A stretch of DNA of 64,000 bases from Micromonospora zingiberis (GTDB taxonomy: Bacteria; Actinomycetota; Actinomycetes; Mycobacteriales; Micromonosporaceae): the NCBI RefSeq assembly GCF_004331455.1, contig NZ_SJJR01000008.1:62001-126000 (forward strand), written 5' to 3'. The notes beneath the pieces are model-generated. The model was not told the DNA's origin and did not search any database. It saw only the letters and a program-made list of their open reading frames with translations. Shown in pieces: positions 53,594-62,171 of the stretch (position 1 is its first letter; each line of letters starts with the position of its first letter). A program made the position numbers and the translations under genes.

Positions 53594-55765
53594 TCAGTTA
53601 GCCGGGGCGACCGTCACCGGGACCCCACTGAACACGGCGTTGCCGGACAGCACGTCGACGATCGTCTCGTCGGTGAGGGCGTTGGCGTTGACCCCCGGAT
53701 CGCGGGCGGCCAACTGTTGACCCGTGCGCTGATGGCCCCAGCCGTGCGGCAGGCTCACCACACCGGCCATCACCGTGTCGTTCGCCTCCACCGGCACCAC
53801 CACCTCGCCGGCGGCGGACCGGACGAGCGCCCGCTCACCGAGCCCGAGCCGAGCGATGTCGGCCGGGTTGACGTGCAGGGTGCACCGGTTGCTGCCACCG
53901 GTCAGCGTCGGGGTGTTGTGCAGCCAGCTGTTGTTGGACCGCAACTGGCGGCGACCCACGAGCAGGAACTCCGGCGGCGGCCCGGCGAACCGGGACCGCA
54001 GCCGGGCCACGTCCGCGGTCACCTGCGGCGGGGCGAGCGCGACCCGCCCCGACGGCGTACGCAGCAACTCCGGCAGCCGAGGCTCCAACGGGCCCAGGTC
54101 GATGCCGTGCGGGTTGGCCCGCAGCTTCTCCAACGACAGGTCGTACGGGCCGAGCCGCAGCATCGCGTCGAGCATCAGCTCCGGCCCGCTGTCGCCGGTC
54201 AGCTCGGCACGCAGCTGCGCCACGTCCGCGCCGGCCAGCGGTGAACCCGGCATCGACACCCCGCCCCGCAGCACCGCGTCCAGGATCGCCTCGTCGACCA
54301 GGGACGGATCGGCGTCGGCGCCCTGACCGGTGATGATCAGCAGCAGCCGGGCCATGATCTCGGCCTCGGACGGCTGGCCCGGCGCCAGCGGCAGGATCTG
54401 CGGCGAGAACCGGGTGTAGTTGCGTACCGTCACGATCAGCAGCAGGAAGTCGTAGTGCGGCATCTGGAGGATCCGGGGCGGCGGCAGGATGACGTCCGCG
54501 TGCCGGGTGGTCTCGTTGAGGTACGGGTCGACGGCGACCATGAAGTCCAGGCCGGGCAGGGCTCGATCCAGCCGGGGCCCGTTCGGCGCCGAGAGCACCA
54601 GGTTGCCGGCGATGCAGACGAACGCCCGCACCTGACCCTCACCCGGGGTCTCGATCTCGTCGGCGAGGGTCGCCACCGGAATCTCCCCGAGCACCTCCGG
54701 CAGCTTGCGGACCCGGCTGTGCCAGCGACCCGTGCTGAACGGTTGCCCGGTGCGGAAGACCTCCAGCGCGGCGGTCCGGGTGAACATCACCCCACCGGGC
54801 CGGTCGAAGTTTCCGGTGAGGATGTTCACCACGTCGACCAGCCACTGGGCCAGGGTGCCGAACTCCACGGTGGACGTGCCGACCCGGGTGTAGACGGCGG
54901 CGGTGGGCGCGGCGGCCAGGTCCCGGGCCAATCGGCGGATGTCCTCCGGCGCCACCGCGCAGATCGGCGCCACCGCCTCGGGGCTGAACTCCTCGGCCAA
55001 CGTCCGCAGCTCGTCGAGGCCGTCCACCTCCAGTGCGACGCGGGTCAGTCCCTCGGCGAAGAGGGTGTGCACGACCCCGAACAGCAGCAGCGGGTCGGTG
55101 CCGGGGCGGACCGGCAGATGCTCGTCGGCGAACTCGGCGGTGCGGGTACGCCGTGGGTCGACCACCACCACCCGGCCACCCCGGGCCCGCAACGCCCGCA
55201 GCCGGCTGGCGAAGTCCGGCGCCGCACAGAGCGAGCCATGCGACTCCAGCGGGTTCGCACCGATGATCAACAGATGGTCGGTCCGGTCCACGTCGGGCAC
55301 CGCGATGGCGAACGGGTCACCGAACATGTACCCGGTCGAGACGTGCTTGGGAATCTGGTCGATCGTGCTGGCCGAGAAGACGTTGCGGCTGCCCAGCGCC
55401 TGGGTCAGCGGCTCGCGGTACATGAAGCCCGCCATCGTGTGGTACGTCGGGTTGCCGAAGTAGACGGCCAGCGCCTCCCGGCCGTGCTCGGCGACCACCC
55501 GGGACAGGCCCTCGTCGACCCGGCGGAACGCCTCCGCCCAGCTCACCTCGCGCCACTGGTCACCGTCGCGGACCATCGGCGTCCGCAGCCGGTCCGGATC
55601 CTCGTCCAGCCGACCGAGGCTGGCGCCCTTCGGGCAGACGTACCCGCCGCTGAACGGGTCGTCGGGGTCACCGCGGACGGAGGTGACCCGGTCGTGGTCG
55701 TCGAGGGTGAGTCGCAGGCCGCAGACGGCATCGCAGATCGGACAGGTCCGGTGGGCGGTTCGCAT
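53594..55765 (-). CDS. Molybdopterin-dependent oxidoreductase (formate dehydrogenase/DMSO reductase superfamily)
   Basis: 723 residues. An N-terminal 4Fe-4S site is formed by Cys8, Cys11, Cys15 (CPICDAVCG) and Cys44 (VCPKG). The molybdopterin regions include ALAVYFGNPTYH, LLIIGANPLESHGS, VVVVDPRRTRTAEFAD and RHADVILPPP, and the C-terminal beta-barrel dinucleotide-binding domain covers about 600-723 (NPADIARLGLGERALV, LPHGWGH). The length is that of single-subunit assimilatory-type enzymes. No electron-transfer subunit is adjacent. Such an enzyme is unexpected in an enediyne cluster; it might reduce or hydroxylate an intermediate, or be an unrelated resident gene. Confidence 0.85.
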   Translation of the reverse strand: MRTAHRTCPICDAVCGLRLTLDDHDRVTSVRGDPDDPFSGGYVCPKGASLGRLDEDPDRLRTPMVRDGDQWREVSWAEAFRRVDEGLSRVVAEHGREALAVYFGNPTYHTMAGFMYREPLTQALGSRNVFSASTIDQIPKHVSTGYMFGDPFAIAVPDVDRTDHLLIIGANPLESHGSLCAAPDFASRLRALRARGGRVVVVDPRRTRTAEFADEHLPVRPGTDPLLLFGVVHTLFAEGLTRVALEVDGLDELRTLAEEFSPEAVAPICAVAPEDIRRLARDLAAAPTAAVYTRVGTSTVEFGTLAQWLVDVVNILTGNFDRPGGVMFTRTAALEVFRTGQPFSTGRWHSRVRKLPEVLGEIPVATLADEIETPGEGQVRAFVCIAGNLVLSAPNGPRLDRALPGLDFMVAVDPYLNETTRHADVILPPPRILQMPHYDFLLLIVTVRNYTRFSPQILPLAPGQPSEAEIMARLLLIITGQGADADPSLVDEAILDAVLRGGVSMPGSPLAGADVAQLRAELTGDSGPELMLDAMLRLGPYDLSLEKLRANPHGIDLGPLEPRLPELLRTPSGRVALAPPQVTADVARLRSRFAGPPPEFLLVGRRQLRSNNSWLHNTPTLTGGSNRCTLHVNPADIARLGLGERALVRSAAGEVVVPVEANDTVMAGVVSLPHGWGHQRTGQQLAARDPGVNANALTDETIVDVLSGNAVFSGVPVTVAPAN

Positions 55766-55835
55766 GGTGCTCCTGAAGGGTCGGGCCCGGCCGCCGACGG
55801 TGACGCGGGAAGGGCCGGTGACCCCTCCCGCGTGT

Positions 55836-55867
55836 CGGCCGGGGAACCGGCGAGGGCTCCCCGGCCG
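55836..55867. terminator. Hairpin after the TIM-barrel gene
   Basis: 10-bp stem cggccgggga (55836-55845)/complement (55858-55867), 12-nt loop; a second stem acgcggga/tcccgcgt lies at 55803-55833. Both are downstream of the minus-strand gene ending at 55935. Confidence 0.6.
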
Positions 55868-55934
55868 TGGCGCCGGACGGCGGCGGGCGGTACTGACGTG
55901 CTGCCGGACCGGTACGGCAGACCGGCCCGGACGC

Positions 55935-57050
55935 TCAGCGACGGGCCGCCTGGAAACCGAGGTGCGCGTAGTGGTCGGCGATGGCGTGGAAGGACTCCTT
56001 GGGCTCCAGCCGGTAGGTGGAGGCGGTGTCGGCGAAGTCGTCCCGGATCGTCTTGACGATCGCCATGCTCGCCGTGTCCAGGTCCAGGTGGGGATCCTCG
56101 GAGTGCGGGTGGGTCGGGTGGATGAACTCCGAGACCCAGACCCCGTTCACCCCGGCCTGCTCGAACAGCTCGAACATCCGCAGGTGGTACGCGGCCTGGC
56201 GGCCCTCGTCCCGCACCACACCGTCGAACACCAGCGGGGTCGGCCCGGACCGGTCCACCACGTCCCAGAAGAAGAACGCCTTCTCCTCGGCACCCTGGTA
56301 GGTGGCGGTGCCGAACTCGGCGACCTGGATGGGCAGGTTCCAGCTGCGGTAACCGTCGAGCACCGCCTGGTGCTGCTGCGGCGTGTGGTACGTCGGCAGG
56401 TACTGCCACATCAGCGCGATCCGGTCGAACAGCGACCAGTCGACCTGCTCGAACGGTGCCGCCGAGTAGCTGACCGGCCCGGAGAACAACTGCCGGGCCA
56501 CCCCGTTGGCCCTCGCCAGGAAGTCGTTGAGCCGGGGCGCGGTCTCGGCGAAGTCGATCCGGCCGGTCGGCCGGAGCAGCTGGTGATCCGCGTCGGCGTA
56601 CGCGTTGGCCATCCGTTCGTGGTACTGCCCGCCCTCGGCGATGCCGGGGGTGAACAGCAGGTGCACCGCGCCGACGGTCAGGTCGATGCGGGCCTGCTGC
56701 CGGCGCAGCGACTCGGCGAGCCGGGCCGCCTCGGCGAGATGGTCCAGCACCTCCTCCTGCGGCCGGTCCGCCAGCCGGGGCTGCAACCGTACGTGCAGGT
56801 CCCGCTCGACGGCGGCCTCGGCGGTGTCCCGCAACCGACCCAGGTCACTGCCGTAGATGGTGATGGAGTTGCAGTTGAGCTGGTCGCTGATCAGGCTCAG
56901 CTCCTCCAGCATCTGTCGCCTGCTCCAGGACATGCGGGAAAGCTCGCCCTGACCGGTGGCGAAGTTCGTCCCGGTGTCGTACGCGACACCGCGGTACTCC
57001 AGGACCGCGCCGGTCGCGCCGCCGGCCTGGTCGGTGCGGGGCTGTGCCAT
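55935..57050 (-). CDS. TIM-barrel glycoside-hydrolase-like protein, function unknown
   Basis: 371 residues. YRGVAYDTGTNFA at the front, LNCNSITIYGSDLGRLRDTAEAA and DLHVRLQPRLADRPQEEVLDHL follow the beta-alpha alternation of clan-A glycoside hydrolases, and PIQVAEFGTATYQGAEE places a Glu at a strand end as a nucleophile would be; the acid/base residue is not obvious. Proteins of this type are sometimes labelled abortive-infection proteins without support. The gene lies 33 nt downstream of a P450 on the same strand. It could act on a sugar, or use the fold for another purpose. Confidence 0.6.
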   Translation of the reverse strand: MAQPRTDQAGGATGAVLEYRGVAYDTGTNFATGQGELSRMSWSRRQMLEELSLISDQLNCNSITIYGSDLGRLRDTAEAAVERDLHVRLQPRLADRPQEEVLDHLAEAARLAESLRRQQARIDLTVGAVHLLFTPGIAEGGQYHERMANAYADADHQLLRPTGRIDFAETAPRLNDFLARANGVARQLFSGPVSYSAAPFEQVDWSLFDRIALMWQYLPTYHTPQQHQAVLDGYRSWNLPIQVAEFGTATYQGAEEKAFFFWDVVDRSGPTPLVFDGVVRDEGRQAAYHLRMFELFEQAGVNGVWVSEFIHPTHPHSEDPHLDLDTASMAIVKTIRDDFADTASTYRLEPKESFHAIADHYAHLGFQAARR

Positions 57051-57083
57051 GCTGCTCCTTCTCCTCGTCGCCGTCGGCGCCGG

Positions 57084-58301
57084 TCACCACGTCACGGGCA
57101 ACTCGTACAGCCGTTGCAGGGTGCCGTCGTTGTTGTTGCTGGGCAGCTTGTCCAGGTCCGCGGCCGCGCGCAGGTTCGGCATCCGCTCGACCAGCGTCCG
57201 GAAGGCGATCTCCAGTTCCAGCCGGGCCAGGTTGTCGCCGGGACACCGGTGGATGCCGTGGCTGAAGGAGAAGCTGGGCTTGGCCGGCCGGAGAATGTCG
57301 AACCGATCCGGTTCCGGAACCTGCGCCGGGTCGAAGTTGACTCCGGCGCAGCTGATCAGGATTCCCTCGCCGCTGCGGATGACGTTGCCGTCGCCCAGGT
57401 CGATGTCCTCCACCGCCACCCGGGCGAACGCCTCCACCAGGGAGACGTACCGCAGGATCTCCTCGACCGCGGCGGGCACGATGTCCGGGTCCGCCCGCAG
57501 CGCCTCCCACTGCTCGGGGTTGTCCAGCAGCGCCATGGTGCCCAGCGAGATCACGTTGGTGGTGGTGTCGGTGCCGGCCACCAGCATCGCCATGGCGATG
57601 TGCACCAGCTCCGAGCGGGTCAGCTCGCCGGTGTGCAGGTGGTTGGCGATCAGGTCGTCGAGCAGGCCGACGGCACCGGCGCCCGGGTCGTTCTCCTTCT
57701 TCTGGATCAACCGGTCCAGGTACTCGCCCAACTCCGTGGTGGCCTCCTCGGCCAGTTCCGGCACGAAGAGCTTGTGCGCGGGCGTCTCGAAGTCCTCGTG
57801 CTCGTCGTACGGCACGCCGAGCACGGTGCTCATCACCATCGACGGCACCGGCTGGGCGAACATGCTGACCAGGTCCGCCGGTGCGCCGTGCCGCATCATG
57901 TCGTCGAGCTTCTCGTCGACGATGCGCTGGACGGCGTCGCGCAGCAGCGCGGTACGACGCAACGTGAAACTCGGCATGATCATGGAGCGCTGGCGGGTGT
58001 GCTCCGGCGGGTCCACCCCGAACAACACGTCCGCGTAGCCGCTGTCGACGACCTTCTCGAACTCCTCGTTCAGCAGCGGATAGTTGCCGTGGTACGGGCG
58101 GATGGACACCCGGCGGTAGTCGGAGAGCACGGCACGGGCCTGCGCCGCACCGGTGACCAGCCAGGCGGTCCGACCGTTGTAGAGCTTGACCTTGGTCATC
58201 GGGCTGTCCGCCCGCAGGCCGACGTGTCGGGCCGACGGCCGGTACGGGCACTCCCGGGGAATCGGGAAGTCCGGTGGGACGGCGGCTTCGGGCATCGCCA
58301 T
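57084..58301 (-). CDS. Cytochrome P450
   Basis: 405 residues. The I-helix is AMLVAGTDTTTNVISLG, the K-helix EILRYVSL, and the heme loop FSHGIHRCPGDNLARLELEIAF, with Pro after the heme Cys instead of the usual Leu/Ile. It shares PIPRECPYRPS, GVDPPEHTRQRSMIMPSFT and overall layout with the P450 at 50670 but keeps the catalytic acid-alcohol pair. A near-consensus copy of the cluster dyad lies 110 nt upstream. Probably a tailoring oxidase; substrate unknown. Confidence 0.88.
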   Translation of the reverse strand: MAMPEAAVPPDFPIPRECPYRPSARHVGLRADSPMTKVKLYNGRTAWLVTGAAQARAVLSDYRRVSIRPYHGNYPLLNEEFEKVVDSGYADVLFGVDPPEHTRQRSMIMPSFTLRRTALLRDAVQRIVDEKLDDMMRHGAPADLVSMFAQPVPSMVMSTVLGVPYDEHEDFETPAHKLFVPELAEEATTELGEYLDRLIQKKENDPGAGAVGLLDDLIANHLHTGELTRSELVHIAMAMLVAGTDTTTNVISLGTMALLDNPEQWEALRADPDIVPAAVEEILRYVSLVEAFARVAVEDIDLGDGNVIRSGEGILISCAGVNFDPAQVPEPDRFDILRPAKPSFSFSHGIHRCPGDNLARLELEIAFRTLVERMPNLRAAADLDKLPSNNNDGTLQRLYELPVTW

Positions 58302-58677
58302 GGGTCACCCCTCACTCACCACGGGCCGCCGCGCGCGTGACGGACACGCACGCCGCCCGCAGGATCCGATGTCGTCGGGCGCCCATCGTCCAACCGGGCG
58401 CCGGGCGCCGGCATCTTCCTGATTGCCCACCACCGTGCCTGCGCGCTCGCCGGTCGGGTGCCGGTCCAGGTCACCGCGTCCGGCGATGATCGGCCTGCGC
58501 ACCGCAGAAGAAGCCGCTGCGCCGCGCGGTCGGCAGACTGGCCAGCGAGCCGACCCGGCGTCGCGCCAGGCCGGCCGCCCCGTCGTCCCGCGCCAACTTC
58601 CGGCGGCCACCGTCCCCGCACGTCTGCGCCCCTCGGACGCCGGAACCCCTGCCATTCCGCGTGATCGAGGAGGACCC
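58302..58677. promoter_or_regulatory. Divergent promoter region between P450 and glycosyltransferase
   Basis: Minus strand GCAATC-AGGAA-GATGC (58411-58426) points at the P450. Plus strand GCACCG-CAGAA-GAAGC (58499-58514) is a weaker copy, 164 nt before the glycosyltransferase start. No gene is seen. Confidence 0.6.
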
Positions 58678-60087
58678 ATGCGTGTGCTGATCACCGTGTA
58701 TCCCGCCCTGGCGCATCTGTACCCCGTGGTGCCGTACGCCTGGGCGTTGCAGACCGCCGGGCACGACGTCCGGGTGGCGTCGCATGCCGGCTTCGCCGAC
58801 ACCATCGCCAGCACCGGGCTGGTTCCGGTCGCGCTCGGTGACGCGGGATCGCCGGAGCCGCGCCTGCGCGAGGACGCCCGGCAGCCACCGGCGCCCGAGC
58901 AGGTCATCGCGTACGCGCAGGCCATGGGCCTGAGCCCGGAGGAGGTCGAGCACTGGATCGCCTTCTACCAGTGGAACCTCAACCCGGCCTCGGACTACGT
59001 CCGGGCCGACCTGCCGGACGCCCCGGACCTGGTCGAGTTCGCCCGCGCCTGGCGCCCGGACCTGGTCCTGTGGGATCTGGTCTTCCCGGCCGGCGCGGTG
59101 GCGGCTCGGGCCTGCGGCGCGGCGCACGGCCGGCTGCTCGGCAGCAACCTCGACTACTTCGCGTACAGCCAGGAGCGGCTGGCCGAGCACCGCACCGCGG
59201 TCCGCGCCGCCGGGCTGGCCACCGACCCGCTGGCGGACCTGGTCCGTCCGCTGGCCGACCGCTACGGGGTGAGTGTCGACGACGAACTGCTGATCGGGCA
59301 GTTCACCATCGACCCACTGCCCAAGGGGCTCAGCCTGCCCACCGCCACGGTGAAGGTGCCGGTGCGCAAGATCCCGTACACCGGTGCGGCGGCCTTCCCG
59401 CGCTGGCTGCACCGCCGGCCGCAGGGCCGACCCCGGATCGCGCTGTCACTGGGCGAGTCGACCCGCCGCTACGTCGCCGGGGACTGGGGTCGTACCCCCA
59501 AGCTGCTCGACGCGCTGGCCGGCCTCGACGTCGAGGTGGTGGCGACGCTCAGCCCGCTGCAACTGGCCGCCGTGGACACCCTGCCGGACAACGTCCGGGC
59601 GATCGAATGGGTGCCGCTGACCCAACTGCTGCCCACCTGCGACGCCCTGGTGCACCACGGCGGGATGGGCACGTTCAGCTCCGCCGTCGCCGCGGGCATC
59701 CCGCAGCTGGTCTGCGACACCGAGGACTCGCTGCTGTTCCGCCCGGCGACCGCCGCGCCGGCCGCCGCGGACAGCGGCACCTACCGGGCCGGCCGCGAGT
59801 TCGGGGTGCAGAACGAGGACACGGCCGAGGAGGCGGCCGGCTGGCTGCATCCGGAGAAGAACCTGCTGGCCACCCCCTGCGCCAGCTATGTCACCGAGCA
59901 GGGCGCCGGGGTGCGGCTGGACCACCAGAAGCAGTCCGTCGAGGAGCTGCGGGCGCAGCTGTCGCGGGTGCTCACCGAGCCGGCCTTCCGGACCGGGGCG
60001 AGCACGGTCCGTGACATCTGGCAGTCGATGCCCAGCCCCAACGAGATCGTCCCCACCCTGGAGGAACTGGCGGCCCGCCGGTCCTGA
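58678..60087 (+). CDS. GT-B glycosyltransferase (EryCIII/SgcA6-like family)
   Basis: 469 residues. The N-terminal acceptor domain starts MRVLITVYPALAHLYPVVPY; the donor domain includes RPRIALSLGES, VRAIEWVPLTQLLPTCDALVHHGGMGTFSSAVAAGIPQL, the sugar-nucleotide signature with HHGG. Between PQLV and the C-terminal GAGVRLD there is an extra stretch of about 45 residues compared with EryCIII-type enzymes. The ATG at 58678 has GAGGAGGA upstream. It should attach a deoxysugar to the enediyne core. The family often needs an activator P450-like partner; none with a missing heme Cys was seen. Confidence 0.88.
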   Translation: MRVLITVYPALAHLYPVVPYAWALQTAGHDVRVASHAGFADTIASTGLVPVALGDAGSPEPRLREDARQPPAPEQVIAYAQAMGLSPEEVEHWIAFYQWNLNPASDYVRADLPDAPDLVEFARAWRPDLVLWDLVFPAGAVAARACGAAHGRLLGSNLDYFAYSQERLAEHRTAVRAAGLATDPLADLVRPLADRYGVSVDDELLIGQFTIDPLPKGLSLPTATVKVPVRKIPYTGAAAFPRWLHRRPQGRPRIALSLGESTRRYVAGDWGRTPKLLDALAGLDVEVVATLSPLQLAAVDTLPDNVRAIEWVPLTQLLPTCDALVHHGGMGTFSSAVAAGIPQLVCDTEDSLLFRPATAAPAAADSGTYRAGREFGVQNEDTAEEAAGWLHPEKNLLATPCASYVTEQGAGVRLDHQKQSVEELRAQLSRVLTEPAFRTGASTVRDIWQSMPSPNEIVPTLEELAARRS

Positions 60088-60096
60088 GGCGGTGCG

Positions 60097-60112
60097 GCAA
60101 TCCGGAGGATGT
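60097..60112 (+). promoter_or_regulatory. Cluster-wide dyad, copy between glycosyltransferase and alcohol dehydrogenase
   Basis: Plus strand GCAATC-CGGAG-GATGT, 9 nt after the glycosyltransferase stop and 127 nt before the dehydrogenase start. A hairpin lies between this site and the gene it would control. Confidence 0.5.
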
Positions 60113-60142
60113 AGCGCCGGTCGGCGCGGGGCGAGCATGCAG

Positions 60143-60180
60143 GGGCGGCGCGGACGCGGCGGGTTGCGTCCGCGCCGCCC
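60143..60180 (+). terminator. Hairpin after the glycosyltransferase
   Basis: Perfect 15-bp stem gggcggcgcggacgc (60143-60157) and complement (60166-60180), 8-nt loop. Confidence 0.75.
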
Positions 60181-60238
60181 GCCCCGCACTGCGGGCGGTC
60201 CTCTTCCGAGTCGTGCACAGGACGGGTGGTGGTTGGTG

Positions 60239-61261
60239 ATGAGAGCGGCGGTGGTCCCGGGCGTCGATGTCGCCTGGGAGTTGCGGGAGGTGACGACCCC
60301 TTCGCCAGGCCCCGGCGAGGTGCTCGTCCGGGTGCGGGCCTGCGGGGTCTGCGTCAACGACGTACTGGCCACCCGGGGGCTGCTGCCCTTCCCGGCGATC
60401 GATCCGGCCGTCACCGGACACGAGCCGGTCGGCGAGGTGGTCGAGGTGGGTGCCGGGGTGACCAGCCGCCAGCCCGGCGACCGGGTGGGGGTGACCTGGG
60501 TACGGGCCGGCTGCGGGCGGTGCGACTACTGCGTGCAGGGCCTGCCGGTGACCGGTCAGACGGCGATGTGCTGCCCGGCGCCGACGACCACCGGGTTCAC
60601 CGCCCCCGGCGGACACGCCGAATATCTGGTGGCGGCCGCCGAGTCGACCGTGCTCCTGCCCGACGGGCTGGACTGGGAACTGGCCGCCCCGGTGATGTGC
60701 GCCGGGTACACCGCCTGGTCGGCGTTGCGCGCGGCGCAGCCGCGCCCGCACGACCGGGTCGCGGTCATCGGCATCGGTGGCCTCGGCCACCTGGCCGTGC
60801 AGTACGCCAAGGCGTCCGGGCACGAGACGATCGCGGTCACCAGCTCGGTCGACAAGGTCGATTCGGCCCGCCGACTCGGTGCCGACCACGTGGTCACCGA
60901 CGCCGAGCAGTTGCGCGCCGTCGGTGGCGCCGACGTGGTCATCCTCACCGCCCCGTCACACCGGGCGGCGGCGGCCTGCCTGCCCGGCCTGCGCGTGCAG
61001 GGACGGATGGTGCTGGCCGGCATCGACGGGGCCGAACCGTTCACCATCCCGTCCGCCATGACCTACCCGTTCTTCGCCCTCGGCCAGCAGATCATCGGTG
61101 CCACGCACAACGGCCCCCACCTGCTGAAGGAGGCGCTGGATCTGGTCGCCGCAGGTCGGGTGACCCCCTGGGTGGAGACCTTCCCGGCGCACCGGGTGGC
61201 CGAGGCCGTCGACCGGGTCGCCAAGGGCGAGGTGCGGTTCCGGGCGGTCGTGGAGTACTGA
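60239..61261 (+). CDS. Zinc-dependent alcohol dehydrogenase (MDR family)
   Basis: 340 residues. The catalytic zinc site is Cys in ACGVCVND and GHE in TGHEPVG; the structural zinc loop is CGRCDYC with a later Cys. The nucleotide motif is VIGIGGLGHLAVQYAK. The match to the class acting on primary or aromatic alcohols is general; it may reduce an aldehyde or ketone intermediate. Start ATG at 60239. It is the first gene after the glycosyltransferase terminator. Confidence 0.85.
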   Translation: MRAAVVPGVDVAWELREVTTPSPGPGEVLVRVRACGVCVNDVLATRGLLPFPAIDPAVTGHEPVGEVVEVGAGVTSRQPGDRVGVTWVRAGCGRCDYCVQGLPVTGQTAMCCPAPTTTGFTAPGGHAEYLVAAAESTVLLPDGLDWELAAPVMCAGYTAWSALRAAQPRPHDRVAVIGIGGLGHLAVQYAKASGHETIAVTSSVDKVDSARRLGADHVVTDAEQLRAVGGADVVILTAPSHRAAAACLPGLRVQGRMVLAGIDGAEPFTIPSAMTYPFFALGQQIIGATHNGPHLLKEALDLVAAGRVTPWVETFPAHRVAEAVDRVAKGEVRFRAVVEY

Positions 61262-61435
61262 CGCCCCTCTCTCGCGGCGGGGTGTCGCCGCAGGCCAGCG
61301 CCGTGCGCGACACGCCGAGCCGGGTCGCGCGGCGATGACTTTCCCGCTGGCCGCTCGTCGTACAGGTAGGGCCCCGGTGCCGCCAGGACAGGCGTACGCC
61401 GGGGCCAGCTGATGTCGAGTGGCAGGAGAGCGGTT

Positions 61436-62053
61436 ATGTCAACGGTGAAGCCTGGACCCAGGTCCGGTCCGGCGCCCAGCGGTACCGGACTCACGGCGCA
61501 GGAGCAGGCCGTCGCCGACCGGTTCGCCCGGCTCGGTGCGCAGTTCGCCGACCGGGTCGCCGCAGTCGGCGCAAACGACTGGTCGGGGCCGACGCCCTGC
61601 ACCGAGTGGGACGTGCGCGCCCTCGTCGCGCACGTGGTGGAGATGAGCGAGATCCACCTCAACATGGTCGGCTTGCCCGTCCCGTCCGGGCCGGGCGTCG
61701 ACGTCGACCCGTACAAGGCGTTCGTACGGGTACGGGACCAGATCGAGGCCAGCCTGAACGACCCCGAGCAGGCCCGCGCGGAGTTCGACGGGCGGTTCGG
61801 CCTGCGTACCTTCGCCGAGGCGATCGACAGTGCGGTCTGCACCGAGCTGGTCGTGCACGGCTGGGATCTGGCCCGGGCCACCGGGCAGGACGAACGGATC
61901 GACCAGGTCGACATCGACAAGGCGTGGGAAGCGCTGCGGATGGTCGGCGAAGAGGTGGTGCGCAGCCGGATGGTCAGCGGCCCCGCGCTCGAATCCCCGC
62001 CCGGTGCGGACGAGCAGACGAAGCTGCTCGCCTACCTGGGGCGCCGGGCCTGA
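61436..62053 (+). CDS. DinB-fold TIGR03086-type metal-dependent enzyme, third copy
   Basis: 205 residues. LVAHVVEMSEIH and TELVVHGWDLAR give the His / Glu-x3-His triad as in the copies at 48770 and 3954. It resembles the 48770 protein most closely (CTEWDVRAL, LVVHGWDLARA, LLAYLGRR). The ATG at 61436 follows AGGAGAG. The three copies are spread over the cluster rather than tandem, so they were probably recruited or kept for separate tasks. Function unknown; mycothiol-dependent transfer or ring opening is the family precedent. Confidence 0.8.
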   Translation: MSTVKPGPRSGPAPSGTGLTAQEQAVADRFARLGAQFADRVAAVGANDWSGPTPCTEWDVRALVAHVVEMSEIHLNMVGLPVPSGPGVDVDPYKAFVRVRDQIEASLNDPEQARAEFDGRFGLRTFAEAIDSAVCTELVVHGWDLARATGQDERIDQVDIDKAWEALRMVGEEVVRSRMVSGPALESPPGADEQTKLLAYLGRRA

Positions 62054-62059
62054 CGGGCC

Positions 62060-62095
62060 GCACCGCCGGCCGGGACAACGCCCGGCCGGCGGTGC
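62060..62095 (+). terminator. Hairpin after the third DinB gene
   Basis: Perfect 15-bp stem gcaccgccggccggg (62060-62074) and complement (62081-62095), 6-nt loop. Confidence 0.8.
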
Positions 62096-62171
62096 CTCCA
62101 CCGTTCCTCGACGCGTCCTCGACCGGCGCCCTCGACCATGGGCTTAGCAAGCTGAGCCGAGGGGGCGCGAG

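Noticed and set aside
25119..60112. Reading the shared 16-bp dyad as a -35/-10 promoter pair of an ECF sigma factor
   Set aside because: The two halves are only 5 nt apart, too close for -35/-10 boxes, and no second element recurs at fixed distance downstream; an operator is the better reading.
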